Assembly: GCF_003312875.1 (NCBI RefSeq)
Contig: NZ_CP015163.1
Coordinates: forward strand, 682,001-746,000
DNA length: 64,000 nt
Direction: 5' to 3'
DNA from: Amycolatopsis albispora
GTDB lineage: Bacteria > Actinomycetota > Actinomycetes > Mycobacteriales > Pseudonocardiaceae
Below the pieces are notes generated by a model. It was not told where the DNA came from. It did no database searches and was given only the letters and a program-made list of their open reading frames with translations. The translations under genes and the position numbers were made by a program. Each line of letters begins with the position of its first letter. The first letter of the stretch is position 1. Positions 1 through 7,832 of this stretch are shown here, in pieces.

Positions 1-1
1 C

Positions 2-553
2 CGCAAGCCCGCGTCCACCTACTCCGGTGGCATGCGCCGGAAGCTCGACCTGGCGATGACGCTGGTCGGCGACCCCCGGATCATCTTCCTGGACGAGCCG
101 ACCACCGGGCTGGATACCCGCAGCCGCCGCACCATGTGGTCGATCATCCGCGAGCTGGTGGCCGGTGGCGTGACCGTCTTCCTGACCACCCAGTACCTCG
201 AGGAAGCCGACCAGCTCGCCGACCGGATCGCGGTGCTGGACCAGGGCAAACTGGTGGCCGAGGGCACCCCGGACGAACTCAAGCGCCGGATTCCCGGCAC
301 GCACGTCCGGCTCCGGTTCACCACCACCGCCGAACTCGACGCGGCCGCCCGCGTGCTCTCCGACGGCACCCGCGACGAGGAAGCACTGACCCTGCGCGTT
401 CCCAGCGACGGCGGCACGAAGTCGCTGCGGCACGTGCTGGACCGCCTCGACGAATACGCGCTCAGCGCCGAAACCTTCACCGTGCACACGCCCGATCTCG
501 ACGACGTCTTCCTCGCCCTCACGGGCCACGCCACGGAGGTGGCCGCGAAATGA
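2..553 (+). CDS. DrrA-type drug-export ABC transporter ATP-binding protein (5' truncated)
   Basis: The gene is cut by the left window edge, so Walker A is missing. The visible part starts just before the ABC signature (YSGGMRRKLD, about positions 20-49), followed by Walker B and D-loop (IIFLDEPTTGLD). The switch region reads TTQYLEEADQLADRI, with Gln where most ABC proteins have His, which is typical of the daunorubicin-resistance (DrrA) subfamily. The C-terminal tail is the DrrA-like extension. Its stop overlaps the start of the permease gene (ATGA), so the two are translationally coupled. Known role of the family: the cytoplasmic ATPase powers export of a hydrophobic drug or antibiotic through a DrrB-type permease. 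The actual substrate cannot be read from the sequence. Confidence 0.93.
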   Translation, partial: RKPASTYSGGMRRKLDLAMTLVGDPRIIFLDEPTTGLDTRSRRTMWSIIRELVAGGVTVFLTTQYLEEADQLADRIAVLDQGKLVAEGTPDELKRRIPGTHVRLRFTTTAELDAAARVLSDGTRDEEALTLRVPSDGGTKSLRHVLDRLDEYALSAETFTVHTPDLDDVFLALTGHATEVAAK

Positions 554-1293
554 ACGCCCACGCGATAGTGATGCTGCGCCGCAACTTCCGGCACATCGCC
601 AGGAACCCGACCTCGGTGTTCAACGCCGTGCTGATGCCGGTCGTGGTGATGCTGATGTTCGTCTACATGCTCGGTGACGCGTTCAGCGTCGGAGTGGACT
701 ATGTGGACTACGCGACTCCCGGCGTGCTCCTGATGGCCGTCTGTTATGGCCTGGGCGCGGTGGCCACCTCGGTGAACTCCGACCTGACCAAGGGCATCAT
801 CAACCGGTTCAAGGTGATGGACGTCTCCCGCGGTGCGGTGCTGACCGGGCACGTGGTCGCCAGCCTGCTGACCAACCTGATCGCCGTCGCGGTGGTGGTC
901 GGGGTCGCCTTCCTGCTCGGGTTCAGCCCGGCGGCGGGCTTTCTCGACTGGCTCGGGGTGGTCGGCGTCGTTTCGCTGCTCGGTTTCGCGGCCGGCTGGT
1001 TCACCGTCGCACTCGGACTGGCGGCGAAGTCGCCGGAAACGGCGGGCCTGGCCTCGGTGCCGCTGGTCATGCTCCCGTTCTTCAGCAGTGCGATCGTGCC
1101 CGCCGAGAAGATGGGGCCCGGCCTCCGGGAGTTCGCGGAGTACCAGCCCTTCACGCCGATCATCGAAACCCTGCGCGGGCTGCTCGACGGCGCACCCGCC
1201 ACCGGTGACGTGCTCGCCGCCCTCGCTTGGTGCACCGGGATCGCCGTCGCCGGTTACCTGTGGGCGTCGGCCACCTTCAAGAAGCGAGCGTGA
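550..1293 (+). CDS. DrrB-type ABC transporter permease
   Basis: A 247-residue integral membrane protein of the ABC-2 type. About six hydrophobic segments are visible, beginning near residues 20-45 (FNAVLMPVVVMLMFVYM), and the conserved cytoplasmic stretch with LTKGIINRFKVMDVSR lies near residues 75-95. The segment EYQPFTPIIETLRGLL near the C-terminus is characteristic of the DrrB/ABC2 family. It starts on the ATG that overlaps the ATPase stop. Its 3' end overlaps the convergent AfsR-type gene by 17 bases. It most likely forms the membrane channel of a drug exporter with the upstream ATPase, in the usual 2+2 arrangement. Confidence 0.93.
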   Translation: MNAHAIVMLRRNFRHIARNPTSVFNAVLMPVVVMLMFVYMLGDAFSVGVDYVDYATPGVLLMAVCYGLGAVATSVNSDLTKGIINRFKVMDVSRGAVLTGHVVASLLTNLIAVAVVVGVAFLLGFSPAAGFLDWLGVVGVVSLLGFAAGWFTVALGLAAKSPETAGLASVPLVMLPFFSSAIVPAEKMGPGLREFAEYQPFTPIIETLRGLLDGAPATGDVLAALAWCTGIAVAGYLWASATFKKRA

Positions 1294-4200
1294 CGCCCGC
1301 CAGCTCCGCCCATTCGGCCCGCTGTCCCTCCTGGACCGCCTCGGTGTACTTCGGTGCACCGAGGCGGTCTTGCGTGGCCCGCTCGATCCGGGTCGCGTCC
1401 GGATGGGACCGGTCCAGCAACCCGAGCACGCCCGTGCTCGCCCCGAGCAGCCGGGCGGCCTGCTCGTACTCCTCGTTGCGCAGCGCCAAATCCGCGATCC
1501 CGACGAGCACGTGGGCGATGGTCAGCGGGTGCCCCGCCTCGGACGCCGCCCGGAGGGCCGCGGCGCGATGGGCGCGGGCCTCGTCGAGGTTGTCGGTGAG
1601 GTAGCTGCGCAGGTTTTCGAGCACCGCGACCACTCCGGGGCGTTCGGCATCCTCGCCCAGTGTCGCCGTCGCGATGCCGAGCTGCCGGTGCGATTGCTCA
1701 AGATCACCGCTCCAGCGCGCGAGTCCCGCCTTCGCCAGCGCCAGCTCGGTCAGCACGCTCGGCCAGGCCACCCGATCCGCGTACCGCTGCGCCGCGGCGA
1801 TCGACGCCGCGCTCGATTCGCGGTCGTCCAGCAGCCAGTACAGCTGCGCCTGCCGGGCCCGCATCCACACCACGTCCTCGATGGCACCGACTTCGGTGAC
1901 CACCGCGATCGCCTGCTCGTAGTGCCCGGCCGCGGCCGCGAAGTCCCCGCGCATGGCGATGCGGTTCGCCAGTTCGGTCTGGGCGAACGAAATGCCCCAC
2001 CGCTCGCCGATCGCGCGGAACTCCGCGAGTGCCTTCTCCAGGTGCTCGTCGGCGGTGCGGTCGCCGTGGCCGTGCATCACCCGCATCTTGCCGAGCTGCA
2101 GGCGCCCGACGGCCCGTGCCCACGGGTCCTCGTCGTCGAGCAGCGGCTCGAACGCGGTCAGCGCGGCATCCGGCCCGTCCAGCAGGCGCTTCAGCGCCGG
2201 GGCGAACCGCAGTTCCAGCCGCGGTGACGGCACGCGCAGGCTGCTCTCGTAGGAGGTCTGGATCCATTCCACCGCCTGCTTTTCGTCGCTCTGCTGGCCG
2301 GAGGTGACGAACTGCACGGCGAACGAGCACACCACACCGCGGATCTCGTCGGACACCTCACCGGGCATCGCGCTGGCCGCCATGATCAGCTCGTGGCCCT
2401 CGGCCCGGCGCCCGGCCAGCCACCAGTACCAGCAGGCGCTCCCGGCGAGCCGCATCGCTCCTTCGGCTTCGCCCGCGGCGAGCGCACCACGCATGGCGGC
2501 GGCGATGTTGTCGTGTTCGGCTTCGAGCCGGGCAAGCCAGTCCAGTTGCTCGGCCCGGCGGAGGTGGGGCGCGGCGGTCTCGGCGAGTTCGGTGAAATGC
2601 GCCAGGTGCGCGTGACGCGCCGACTCCGCTTCGCCAGCTTCGATGAGCCGTTGTTCCGCGTATTCCTTGATGGTGCCGAGCATCCGGTAACGCGGCACGC
2701 CTTCGCCCTTGGTGACCACCAGTGACTTCTCGGTGAGCGCGGTCAGCAGTTCGAGTACTTCCCAGCCTTCGACGTCGTCACCCGCGCAGACCTGCTCGGC
2801 GGCGTCCAGGGTCGCGCCACCGGCGAACACCGAAAGCCGTCGCAGGACCGTTCGCTCGGCGTCGGAGAGCAGTTCCCAGCTCCAGTCGATCACGGCGCGC
2901 AGCGTCCGGTGCCGGGGCAGCGCGGTGCGGCTGCCGCCGGTCAGCAGGCGGAACCGGTCGTCGAGCCGGTCGGCCAGCTGCGCCAGCGACATGGTGCGCA
3001 ACCGGGCCGCGGCCAGCTCGATGGCCAGCGGCATGCCGTCCAGCGACCGGCACACCCTGGCCAAAGTGGACAGTGTGCCCGCGTCCGTACCGAGGTCGGT
3101 GCGCACCGCGCCCGCGCGGTCCCGCAGCAGCCGGACGGCCGGTGCCGCCTCGATCTCGGCGGGGTCGGCGTGGTCTCCCGGCAGTACCAGGGGCGCCACC
3201 TGCCACAGCGCTTCACCGGTGATGCCGAGCGGTTCCCGGCTGGTGGTGAGGATCCGCAACCGGCGGCACTCGCCGAGCAGCCGGTGCGCGAAGGCGGCCG
3301 CGGCCTCGATCACGTGCTCGCAGTTGTCCAGGATCAGCACCATCGCCCGGTCGCGGAGCGCGGCGACCACGCGGTCCGCCGGCTCGGTGTCCGATGCTTC
3401 GCCGACCAGGGCGTCCCGCAGCTTGAGCGCGGCGAGCGTCGCCTGCGCCACGTCACCGCCGGGGCCGATGGCGGCGAGTTCGACCAGCCACGCGCCGTCC
3501 GGCAGGTCACCGAGCAGCGTGTGCGCGGTTTCCGCGGCCAGCCTGGTCTTGCCGGAGCCACCCGGCCCGATCAGCGTGGTGAGCCGGTGATCGCCGACGA
3601 GTTCGCGGACCGCGGCGATGTCGGCTTCCTTGCCGACGTAGCTGGTCAGCTCGGCACGCAGGTTGGTCTTCCGGGTTTCCTCCCGCCGTCCCAGCTCACC
3701 GCGCAGCAGTGCGACGTGCACCGCGGACAGCTCCGGTGACGGGTCGACGCCGAGTTCGTCGGCCAGGGTTTCCCTGGTGCGCTCGTAAACCCGCAGCGCC
3801 TCGGTGTCACGGCCGGTGGCGACGAGCGCGCGCATCAGCGCGGCGACGAGCCGTTCACGCACCGGATGCGCGGCCACGAGGTCGGTCAGCTCGGTGACCA
3901 TCTCCGCTCCGTGACCGAGGGTCAGCTCCGCGTCGAACCGGTCCTCCAGCGCGGCCAGGCGCAGCACTTCGAGCCGGGTGACCGCCGCGTCGAAGGCCGC
4001 GCTCTCCGGCAGTCCGATGTCCTGCATGGCCGCGCCGCGCCACAGTTCGAGGCCTTCGCGCAGCCGCCGCGGGTCCTCCTGCTCGCGGGCCGCGCCGATG
4101 AGGCGTTCGAACCGCACGGCGTCCACGGCGTCGGGATCGACCCGCAGCCGGTAGCCGTCCGACCCGCCGTCGACCACCCCGTCCGGCAGGACCTTCCGCA

Positions 4201-4408
4201 GCCGGGAAACCAGGCGCTGCAAGGCGTTCGCCGCGTCGGCGGGTGGCTGCTCGCCCCAGATCCAGTCGATCAGCGTCGCCTTGGGCACGGTACGGCCGGG
4301 GTCGAGCGCGAGCGCGGCCAGCAGCCCGCGGAGCCGGGCGCCCGGCACCTCCGCGGGTTCGCCGTTGTCCCCCCGAACCTCGAACGGTCCCAGAATCCCG
4401 ATCTGCAC
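1277..4408 (-). CDS. AfsR/SARP-family transcriptional regulator (winged helix-BTAD-NB-ARC-TPR)
   Basis: A 1043-residue regulator. Order: OmpR-like winged-helix DNA-binding domain (residues about 1-90), bacterial transcriptional activation domain (about 95-245), NB-ARC-like ATPase with P-loop IGPGGSGKTRLA, Walker B VLILDNCEHV, sensor TTSREPLGITGE and GMPLAIELAAARL motif (about 265-560), then a TPR-rich C-terminal half. It starts with GTG at 4408; a TTAACT hexamer only 8 bases upstream suggests a leaderless transcript. It is divergent from the P450 gene, whose promoter carries three direct repeats of the SARP-operator type, so local or autogenous control is likely (inference). Such proteins activate secondary-metabolite or stress genes when the ATPase/TPR part senses a signal. 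Confidence 0.93.
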   Translation of the reverse strand: MQIGILGPFEVRGDNGEPAEVPGARLRGLLAALALDPGRTVPKATLIDWIWGEQPPADAANALQRLVSRLRKVLPDGVVDGGSDGYRLRVDPDAVDAVRFERLIGAAREQEDPRRLREGLELWRGAAMQDIGLPESAAFDAAVTRLEVLRLAALEDRFDAELTLGHGAEMVTELTDLVAAHPVRERLVAALMRALVATGRDTEALRVYERTRETLADELGVDPSPELSAVHVALLRGELGRREETRKTNLRAELTSYVGKEADIAAVRELVGDHRLTTLIGPGGSGKTRLAAETAHTLLGDLPDGAWLVELAAIGPGGDVAQATLAALKLRDALVGEASDTEPADRVVAALRDRAMVLILDNCEHVIEAAAAFAHRLLGECRRLRILTTSREPLGITGEALWQVAPLVLPGDHADPAEIEAAPAVRLLRDRAGAVRTDLGTDAGTLSTLARVCRSLDGMPLAIELAAARLRTMSLAQLADRLDDRFRLLTGGSRTALPRHRTLRAVIDWSWELLSDAERTVLRRLSVFAGGATLDAAEQVCAGDDVEGWEVLELLTALTEKSLVVTKGEGVPRYRMLGTIKEYAEQRLIEAGEAESARHAHLAHFTELAETAAPHLRRAEQLDWLARLEAEHDNIAAAMRGALAAGEAEGAMRLAGSACWYWWLAGRRAEGHELIMAASAMPGEVSDEIRGVVCSFAVQFVTSGQQSDEKQAVEWIQTSYESSLRVPSPRLELRFAPALKRLLDGPDAALTAFEPLLDDEDPWARAVGRLQLGKMRVMHGHGDRTADEHLEKALAEFRAIGERWGISFAQTELANRIAMRGDFAAAAGHYEQAIAVVTEVGAIEDVVWMRARQAQLYWLLDDRESSAASIAAAQRYADRVAWPSVLTELALAKAGLARWSGDLEQSHRQLGIATATLGEDAERPGVVAVLENLRSYLTDNLDEARAHRAAALRAASEAGHPLTIAHVLVGIADLALRNEEYEQAARLLGASTGVLGLLDRSHPDATRIERATQDRLGAPKYTEAVQEGQRAEWAELAGVTLAS

Positions 4409-4432
4409 GCGGCCGAGTTAACCATGGGCCAC

Positions 4433-4462
4433 GGTGTCAGGGCGGTGTCAGGCCGGTGTCAG
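4433..4462 (+). promoter_or_regulatory. Triple direct repeat, candidate SARP operator
   Basis: GGTGTCAG occurs three times (4433-4440, 4444-4451, 4455-4462), each separated by GGC or GCC, giving an exact 11-base period. SARP activators (ActII-ORF4, DnrI, AfsR) are known to bind heptameric direct repeats with an 11-bp period on one DNA face, just upstream of the -10 box. The array lies between an AfsR-family gene and the divergent P450, about 45 bases before the P450 start. Which regulator binds is inferred. Confidence 0.6.
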
Positions 4463-4507
4463 CTCTCGCCGCGATCGTGGTCGTCACCAAGTACGGAAGG
4501 AAATCCG

Positions 4508-5722
4508 ATGACCGAGACCACCATCCCGCAGGGCCTGCCCATGGACCGCGACGCCGGCCCGTTCGACCCGCCGAGCGCGATCACGCGGCTGCGCGAGACC
4601 CGGCCGGTCAGCCCGCTGGCCTTCCCGGACGGGCACCAGGGCTGGCTGGTCACCGGGTACGAAGCGGTCCGGCGGCTGATGGCCGACACCCGGTTCAGCT
4701 CGCGCCAGGACATCGGCATCGTCCACGTGCCCTACGAGGTCGAGGGCATGCCCGCGCCGACCGAGCCGTCACCGCCGATGCCGGGCGTGTTCATCGCGAT
4801 GGACCCGCCGGAGCACGGCAGGCTGCGCAAGCGGCTGACCGGCGCGTTCACCGTCAAGCGCATGAAGCAGCTCGAGGAGCAGATCATCGAGATCACCGAG
4901 CGGCAGCTGGACCACCTGGCCACGCTCGCCCCGCCGGTGGACCTGGTCGCCGAGTTCGCGCTGCCGGTGCCGTCGCTGGTGATCTGCGAACTGCTCGGCG
5001 TGCCCTACGCCGACCGGGAGACCTTCCAGGCCAACTCCGCGCAGTTCCTGGTCAAGGACCAGACGCTGGAGGAGAAGATGGGCGCGCTCGGCGCGATGAT
5101 GGGGTACCTGACCGAGCTGGTCACCCGCAAGCGCGCCGAGCCGGGGGAGGACATCCTGTCCGACCTGGCCCGGCACGAGGACCTGACCGTCGAGGAGCTG
5201 ACCGGTGCCGCGTTCCTGATGCTGCTGGCCGGGCACGAGACCACCGCCAACATGCTGGCGCTGGGCACGTTCGCGCTGCTGGAGCACCCGGAGCAGCTGG
5301 CCGAGCTGCGCGCGAACCCGGAGCTGACGCCGGGTGCGGTCGAGGAGCTGATGCGGTACCTGTCGGTCGCCGACATCTTCTACCGCTACGCCACCGAGGA
5401 CATCGAACTCTGCGGGGAGACCATTCCCGAGGGCTCGACCGTGGTGATCTCGCTGCTGGCCGCCAACCGCGACCCCGAGCGGTTCGAGAACCCCGACCAG
5501 CTGGACATCCACCGCACGGCGCGCGGGCACACGGCCTTCGGGCACGGCGTGCACCAGTGCCTCGGCCAGCAACTGGCCCGCATCGAAATGCGCGCCGGCT
5601 TCGACGGCCTGCTGCGCCGCTTCCCCAGCCTGCGGCTGGCCGTTCCCGCGGGCGACGTGAGGCTCCGGACCGACATGAACGTCTACGGCGTGCACGAACT
5701 GCCGGTCACCTGGACGGCGTGA
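4508..5722 (+). CDS. Cytochrome P450 monooxygenase
   Basis: A 404-residue soluble bacterial class I P450. The I-helix oxygen-activation motif AGHETT is present, as are an ExxR pair in VEELMR and the heme-binding loop FGHGVHQCLG with the axial thiolate Cys351. The start is ATG at 4508 behind an AAGGAA ribosome site. The length is normal for actinomycete CYP105/107-like enzymes. No ferredoxin or reductase gene lies next to it, so redox partners must come from elsewhere. It is divergent from the AfsR-type gene and sits beside a drug exporter, so it may tailor or detoxify a small molecule. The substrate is unknown. A strong hairpin follows the stop. Confidence 0.95.
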   Translation: MTETTIPQGLPMDRDAGPFDPPSAITRLRETRPVSPLAFPDGHQGWLVTGYEAVRRLMADTRFSSRQDIGIVHVPYEVEGMPAPTEPSPPMPGVFIAMDPPEHGRLRKRLTGAFTVKRMKQLEEQIIEITERQLDHLATLAPPVDLVAEFALPVPSLVICELLGVPYADRETFQANSAQFLVKDQTLEEKMGALGAMMGYLTELVTRKRAEPGEDILSDLARHEDLTVEELTGAAFLMLLAGHETTANMLALGTFALLEHPEQLAELRANPELTPGAVEELMRYLSVADIFYRYATEDIELCGETIPEGSTVVISLLAANRDPERFENPDQLDIHRTARGHTAFGHGVHQCLGQQLARIEMRAGFDGLLRRFPSLRLAVPAGDVRLRTDMNVYGVHELPVTWTA

Positions 5723-5733
5723 GGCCGGGCAGT

Positions 5734-5766
5734 GCCCGGGGATCGCGAGTCAGGCGATCCCCGGGC
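5734..5766 (+). terminator. Bidirectional hairpin terminator
   Basis: Perfect 13-base arms (GCCCGGGGATCGC at 5734-5746 and its complement at 5754-5766) with a 7-base loop. It sits between the convergent P450 and small secreted-protein genes. There is no U-tract, which is normal for actinomycete hairpins. Confidence 0.75.
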
Positions 5767-5790
5767 CGCACTTGAAAGGCCGCACGAAGC

Positions 5791-6144
5791 CTAGAGAACA
5801 CTCATCGGCCGCCTCGTGTCTCCCGATTCCACCCGGCAGTCACAGCGGAGGATGGCCATCGTCCATTTTCCCTCGCCCTTGCGCACGTAGCATTCAAAGC
5901 GAATGCTGCCCGGAATGTACTGGGGGCTCGAAGGATTGGTGACGGAGTTGCCGCGGGCGACACAGCTGGCATTCGAAAGGAAGTAGTTCTCGTAGTACTC
6001 CTCCCAGTACGCTCCCTGCTGGATTGGTGCTTGTACCGTTGCTGCCGAGGATTCGACGGCGGCGGCCTGCGTCGCCGTTACCGCGCCGAAGCCGAGGAGC
6101 GCGGCACAGATCGCCCCACCCGCGGCGAATTTCGCGAACTTCAT
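5791..6144 (-). CDS. Small secreted protein of unknown function
   Basis: A 117-residue protein with a clear Sec signal peptide: MKFAKFAAGG, then a hydrophobic core, and a probable cleavage after the ATQAAA region near residue 27. The mature part is about 90 residues, contains four Cys (SCVARG, FECYV, RCDC) and is rich in aromatic residues near its N-terminus (YWEEYYENYF). The ATG at 6144 is preferred because AAGGGAG lies 6 bases upstream; an in-frame GTG at 6147 is the alternative. I recognise no family. The even number of cysteines in an exported protein suggests disulfides. It is convergent with the P450 and separated from it by a hairpin. Confidence 0.75.
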   Translation of the reverse strand: MKFAKFAAGGAICAALLGFGAVTATQAAAVESSAATVQAPIQQGAYWEEYYENYFLSNASCVARGNSVTNPSSPQYIPGSIRFECYVRKGEGKWTMAILRCDCRVESGDTRRPMSVL

Positions 6145-6284
6145 CACGAACTCCCTTCACGCTTTACCGACGTAGCTGTTGTCGACGCGTTGAAAGTAGC
6201 CGCAGGCGGTGGGGACCGGTCCCCGTTTGCTATTTCCGGATATGTCGATTGTGCTGCCGGGCGTTCATCGACGCCCCGGTGGGG

Positions 6285-6614
6285 TCACGCGGTGTTGTCA
6301 TCGGTGCGGCGGTCCAGTTCGGCGCGCAGGGCGCCGATTTCTTCGTGCGCCGCGCTCAGTTCGTCTTCCAGGCCGGCGATGCGCGCCGCGGCCTGCAGGG
6401 TGTGGCCCTGGTCGAACAGCTCCCGCAGCCGCGCGGCCTGTTCCAGCTGGCGCCGCGAGTACCGCCGGTGTCCGCCCGCCGACCGCTCGGGGCGCACCAC
6501 GGCGGCGGTGTCGAGGCTGCGGAGGAAGGCGATCTGCACGCCGAGCAGCTCCGCGGCCTGTCCCGTGGTGAACGCGGGGTAGTCCTGGTCGTCGAGCCTG
6601 CCCAGATCCGGCAC
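6285..6614 (-). CDS. MerR-family, HspR-like transcriptional regulator
   Basis: A 109-residue protein. The N-terminal winged helix-turn-helix covers about residues 14-75 (FTTGQAAELLGV...FLRSLD, then GGHRRYSRRQLE, the classic MerR wing), followed by a coiled-coil dimerisation helix (about 78-105, AGLEDELSAAHEEIGALRAEL). There is no metal-binding C-terminal part. The size and layout match HspR-type heat-shock repressors. Start is GTG at 6614 with an AAGGAGG site 4 bases upstream. It is divergent from an Hsp20 gene, and the shared 190-base region contains an HspR-box-like inverted repeat. It probably represses hsp20 and perhaps itself (inference). Confidence 0.88.
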   Translation of the reverse strand: MPDLGRLDDQDYPAFTTGQAAELLGVQIAFLRSLDTAAVVRPERSAGGHRRYSRRQLEQAARLRELFDQGHTLQAAARIAGLEDELSAAHEEIGALRAELDRRTDDNTA

Positions 6615-6661
6615 AGGTCCTCCTTCCGCAGTAGTCCACCCACCTTAGGTTCAGCTGCCAG

Positions 6662-6690
6662 TTGACACAACCTACAGTCCGCGCTACATA
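6662..6690 (+). promoter_or_regulatory. Sigma-70-type promoter of hsp20
   Basis: TTGACA (6662-6667), 17 bases, TACATA (6685-6690). This is close to the housekeeping consensus and points at hsp20, with an expected start near 6697 and a leader of about 110 bases. The -35 lies inside a short dyad GTTG-ACA-CAAC at 6661-6671. Confidence 0.65.
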
Positions 6691-6737
6691 TTTTGACGTG
6701 ACCGCTACCAGGTCATGGTAGTCCCGGGAACAGAAAA

Positions 6738-6758
6738 CTTGAGTCGTGCGTTAGCAAG
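6738..6758 (+). promoter_or_regulatory. HAIR-like operator (HspR-associated inverted repeat)
   Basis: CTTGAGT at 6738-6744, seven bases, then TAGCAAG at 6752-6758. The established HspR operator is CTTGAGT-N7-ACTCAAG: the left half is perfect and the right half keeps CAAG. It sits in the hsp20 leader, downstream of the promoter and beside the divergent HspR-like gene. Confidence 0.55.
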
Positions 6759-6805
6759 AGTGCAACCGCCTCCCACCGGGGGGCGCCCGAGAGGAGGAGG
6801 ACCTC

Positions 6806-7240
6806 ATGATGTTGATGCGTACCGACCCGTTCCGTGAGTTCGACCGGCTGACCCAGCAGTTCTTCGGCACCCACGGCACCACCACCCGCCCGGCGGCGAT
6901 GCCGATGGACGCCTATCGCGACGGCGACGACTACGTCGTGCGGTTCGACCTGCCCGGGGTCAGCGCCGAGTCGATCGACCTGGACGTGGAGCGCAACGTG
7001 CTGACGGTGCGGGCCGAGCGCCAGGCCGAGTTCGGTGACGACGTGGAGGTCAGCGTGTCCGAGCGGCCGCGCGGGGTGTTCAGCAGGCAGCTGTTCCTCG
7101 GCGACACCCTCGACACCGACCGCATCGAGGCCGCCTACGACAGCGGGGTGCTGACCCTGCGCATCCCGATCACCGAGCGGGCCAAGCCGCGCAAGATCGC
7201 CATCGGCTCGCGTGACGAGGCCAAGCAGATCAACGCCTGA
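6806..7240 (+). CDS. Hsp20/alpha-crystallin small heat-shock protein
   Basis: A 144-residue small heat-shock protein. The alpha-crystallin domain covers about residues 37-130 ([28 protein letters not shown], and [10 protein letters not shown], the conserved G-x-L motif). An I-x-I-type C-terminal anchor (KIAI) follows. The short N-terminal arm starts [21 protein letters not shown]. It is an ATP-independent holdase that binds unfolding proteins in the cytoplasm. The ribosome site GAGGAGGAGG lies just upstream of ATG 6806; the next ATG codons (6809, 6815) are also possible. It is divergent from and probably repressed by the HspR-like regulator, and is followed by a GC-rich hairpin. Confidence 0.95.
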   Translation: MMLMRTDPFREFDRLTQQFFGTHGTTTRPAAMPMDAYRDGDDYVVRFDLPGVSAESIDLDVERNVLTVRAERQAEFGDDVEVSVSERPRGVFSRQLFLGDTLDTDRIEAAYDSGVLTLRIPITERAKPRKIAIGSRDEAKQINA

Positions 7241-7267
7241 CCCGTACCCAGCCAGCTGTCCACACCG

Positions 7268-7291
7268 CCCCGGCCGCCCGCGCGGCCGGGG
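7268..7291 (+). terminator. Hairpin terminator after hsp20
   Basis: Arms CCCCGGCCGC (7268-7277) and GCGGCCGGGG (7282-7291) are perfectly complementary with a 4-base loop, 28 bases after the hsp20 stop. No U-tract follows. Confidence 0.65.
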
Positions 7292-7314
7292 CCGCCGTTC
7301 CCCGGACCCCGCCC

Positions 7315-7776
7315 ATGTTCCATTCCACGTTGTTCGGTTACGACCGGACCGAAGTCGACGACCACCTGAGACAGGCCGAGCTGGCCCACGCGCGGCTCGC
7401 GGACGAGCACGACGCGCTCGGCGCCCGCTGCCGCGAACTCGAACGCCGCCTGGTGGCGGCCCACGACCAGAACGCCGAGCTGCGCGAGCGGATCGACCTG
7501 CTGCGCCGCGAGCCGGTCGATGCGGCGGCCCTGCAGGAGCGGTTGCGCGGCATGCTCGACGTCGCGCGCGAGGAAGCCGCCGAGCACCTGGCCGCCGCGC
7601 GAGCGCAGGCCGCCGCCGAACTCGAGCAGGCCCGCCGCGAAGTGGCCGCCCTCAACCACCAGCGCGACCGCCTGCGCGACCAGCTCTCCCAGGTCGGCGA
7701 CCTGCTGGACGACCTCGAAGCCGCCGTTGGTGAGGAAGACACCAGCGAGCAGCCTCCGCGGCTCGTCGCGGCGTAA
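7315..7776 (+). CDS. DivIVA-like coiled-coil protein
   Basis: A 153-residue, strongly charged, Leu/Ala/Arg/Glu-rich protein. The N-terminus (FHSTLFGYDRTEVDDHL) resembles the DivIVA-type F-x-GYD...VDDHL motif. Residues about 20-140 are heptad-like coiled coil with a break near residue 65. There is no signal peptide or membrane segment. Proteins like this act as cytoskeletal or scaffold elements at poles or septa, but the similarity is short, so the assignment is tentative. There is no good ribosome site before ATG 7315, so the true start is uncertain. It stands alone between hsp20 and the HEAT-repeat gene. Confidence 0.7.
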   Translation: MFHSTLFGYDRTEVDDHLRQAELAHARLADEHDALGARCRELERRLVAAHDQNAELRERIDLLRREPVDAAALQERLRGMLDVAREEAAEHLAAARAQAAAELEQARREVAALNHQRDRLRDQLSQVGDLLDDLEAAVGEEDTSEQPPRLVAA

Positions 7777-7832
7777 ATCGTGTTCCCCCTTCGCGCGCCT
7801 GCTGGAAGGATGTCGGCGGGCGAGGGGGGAAC

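Noticed and set aside
4433..4462. Possible start of a CRISPR array
   Set aside because: Three 8-base repeats with 3-base spacers are far too short for CRISPR and fit a SARP operator.
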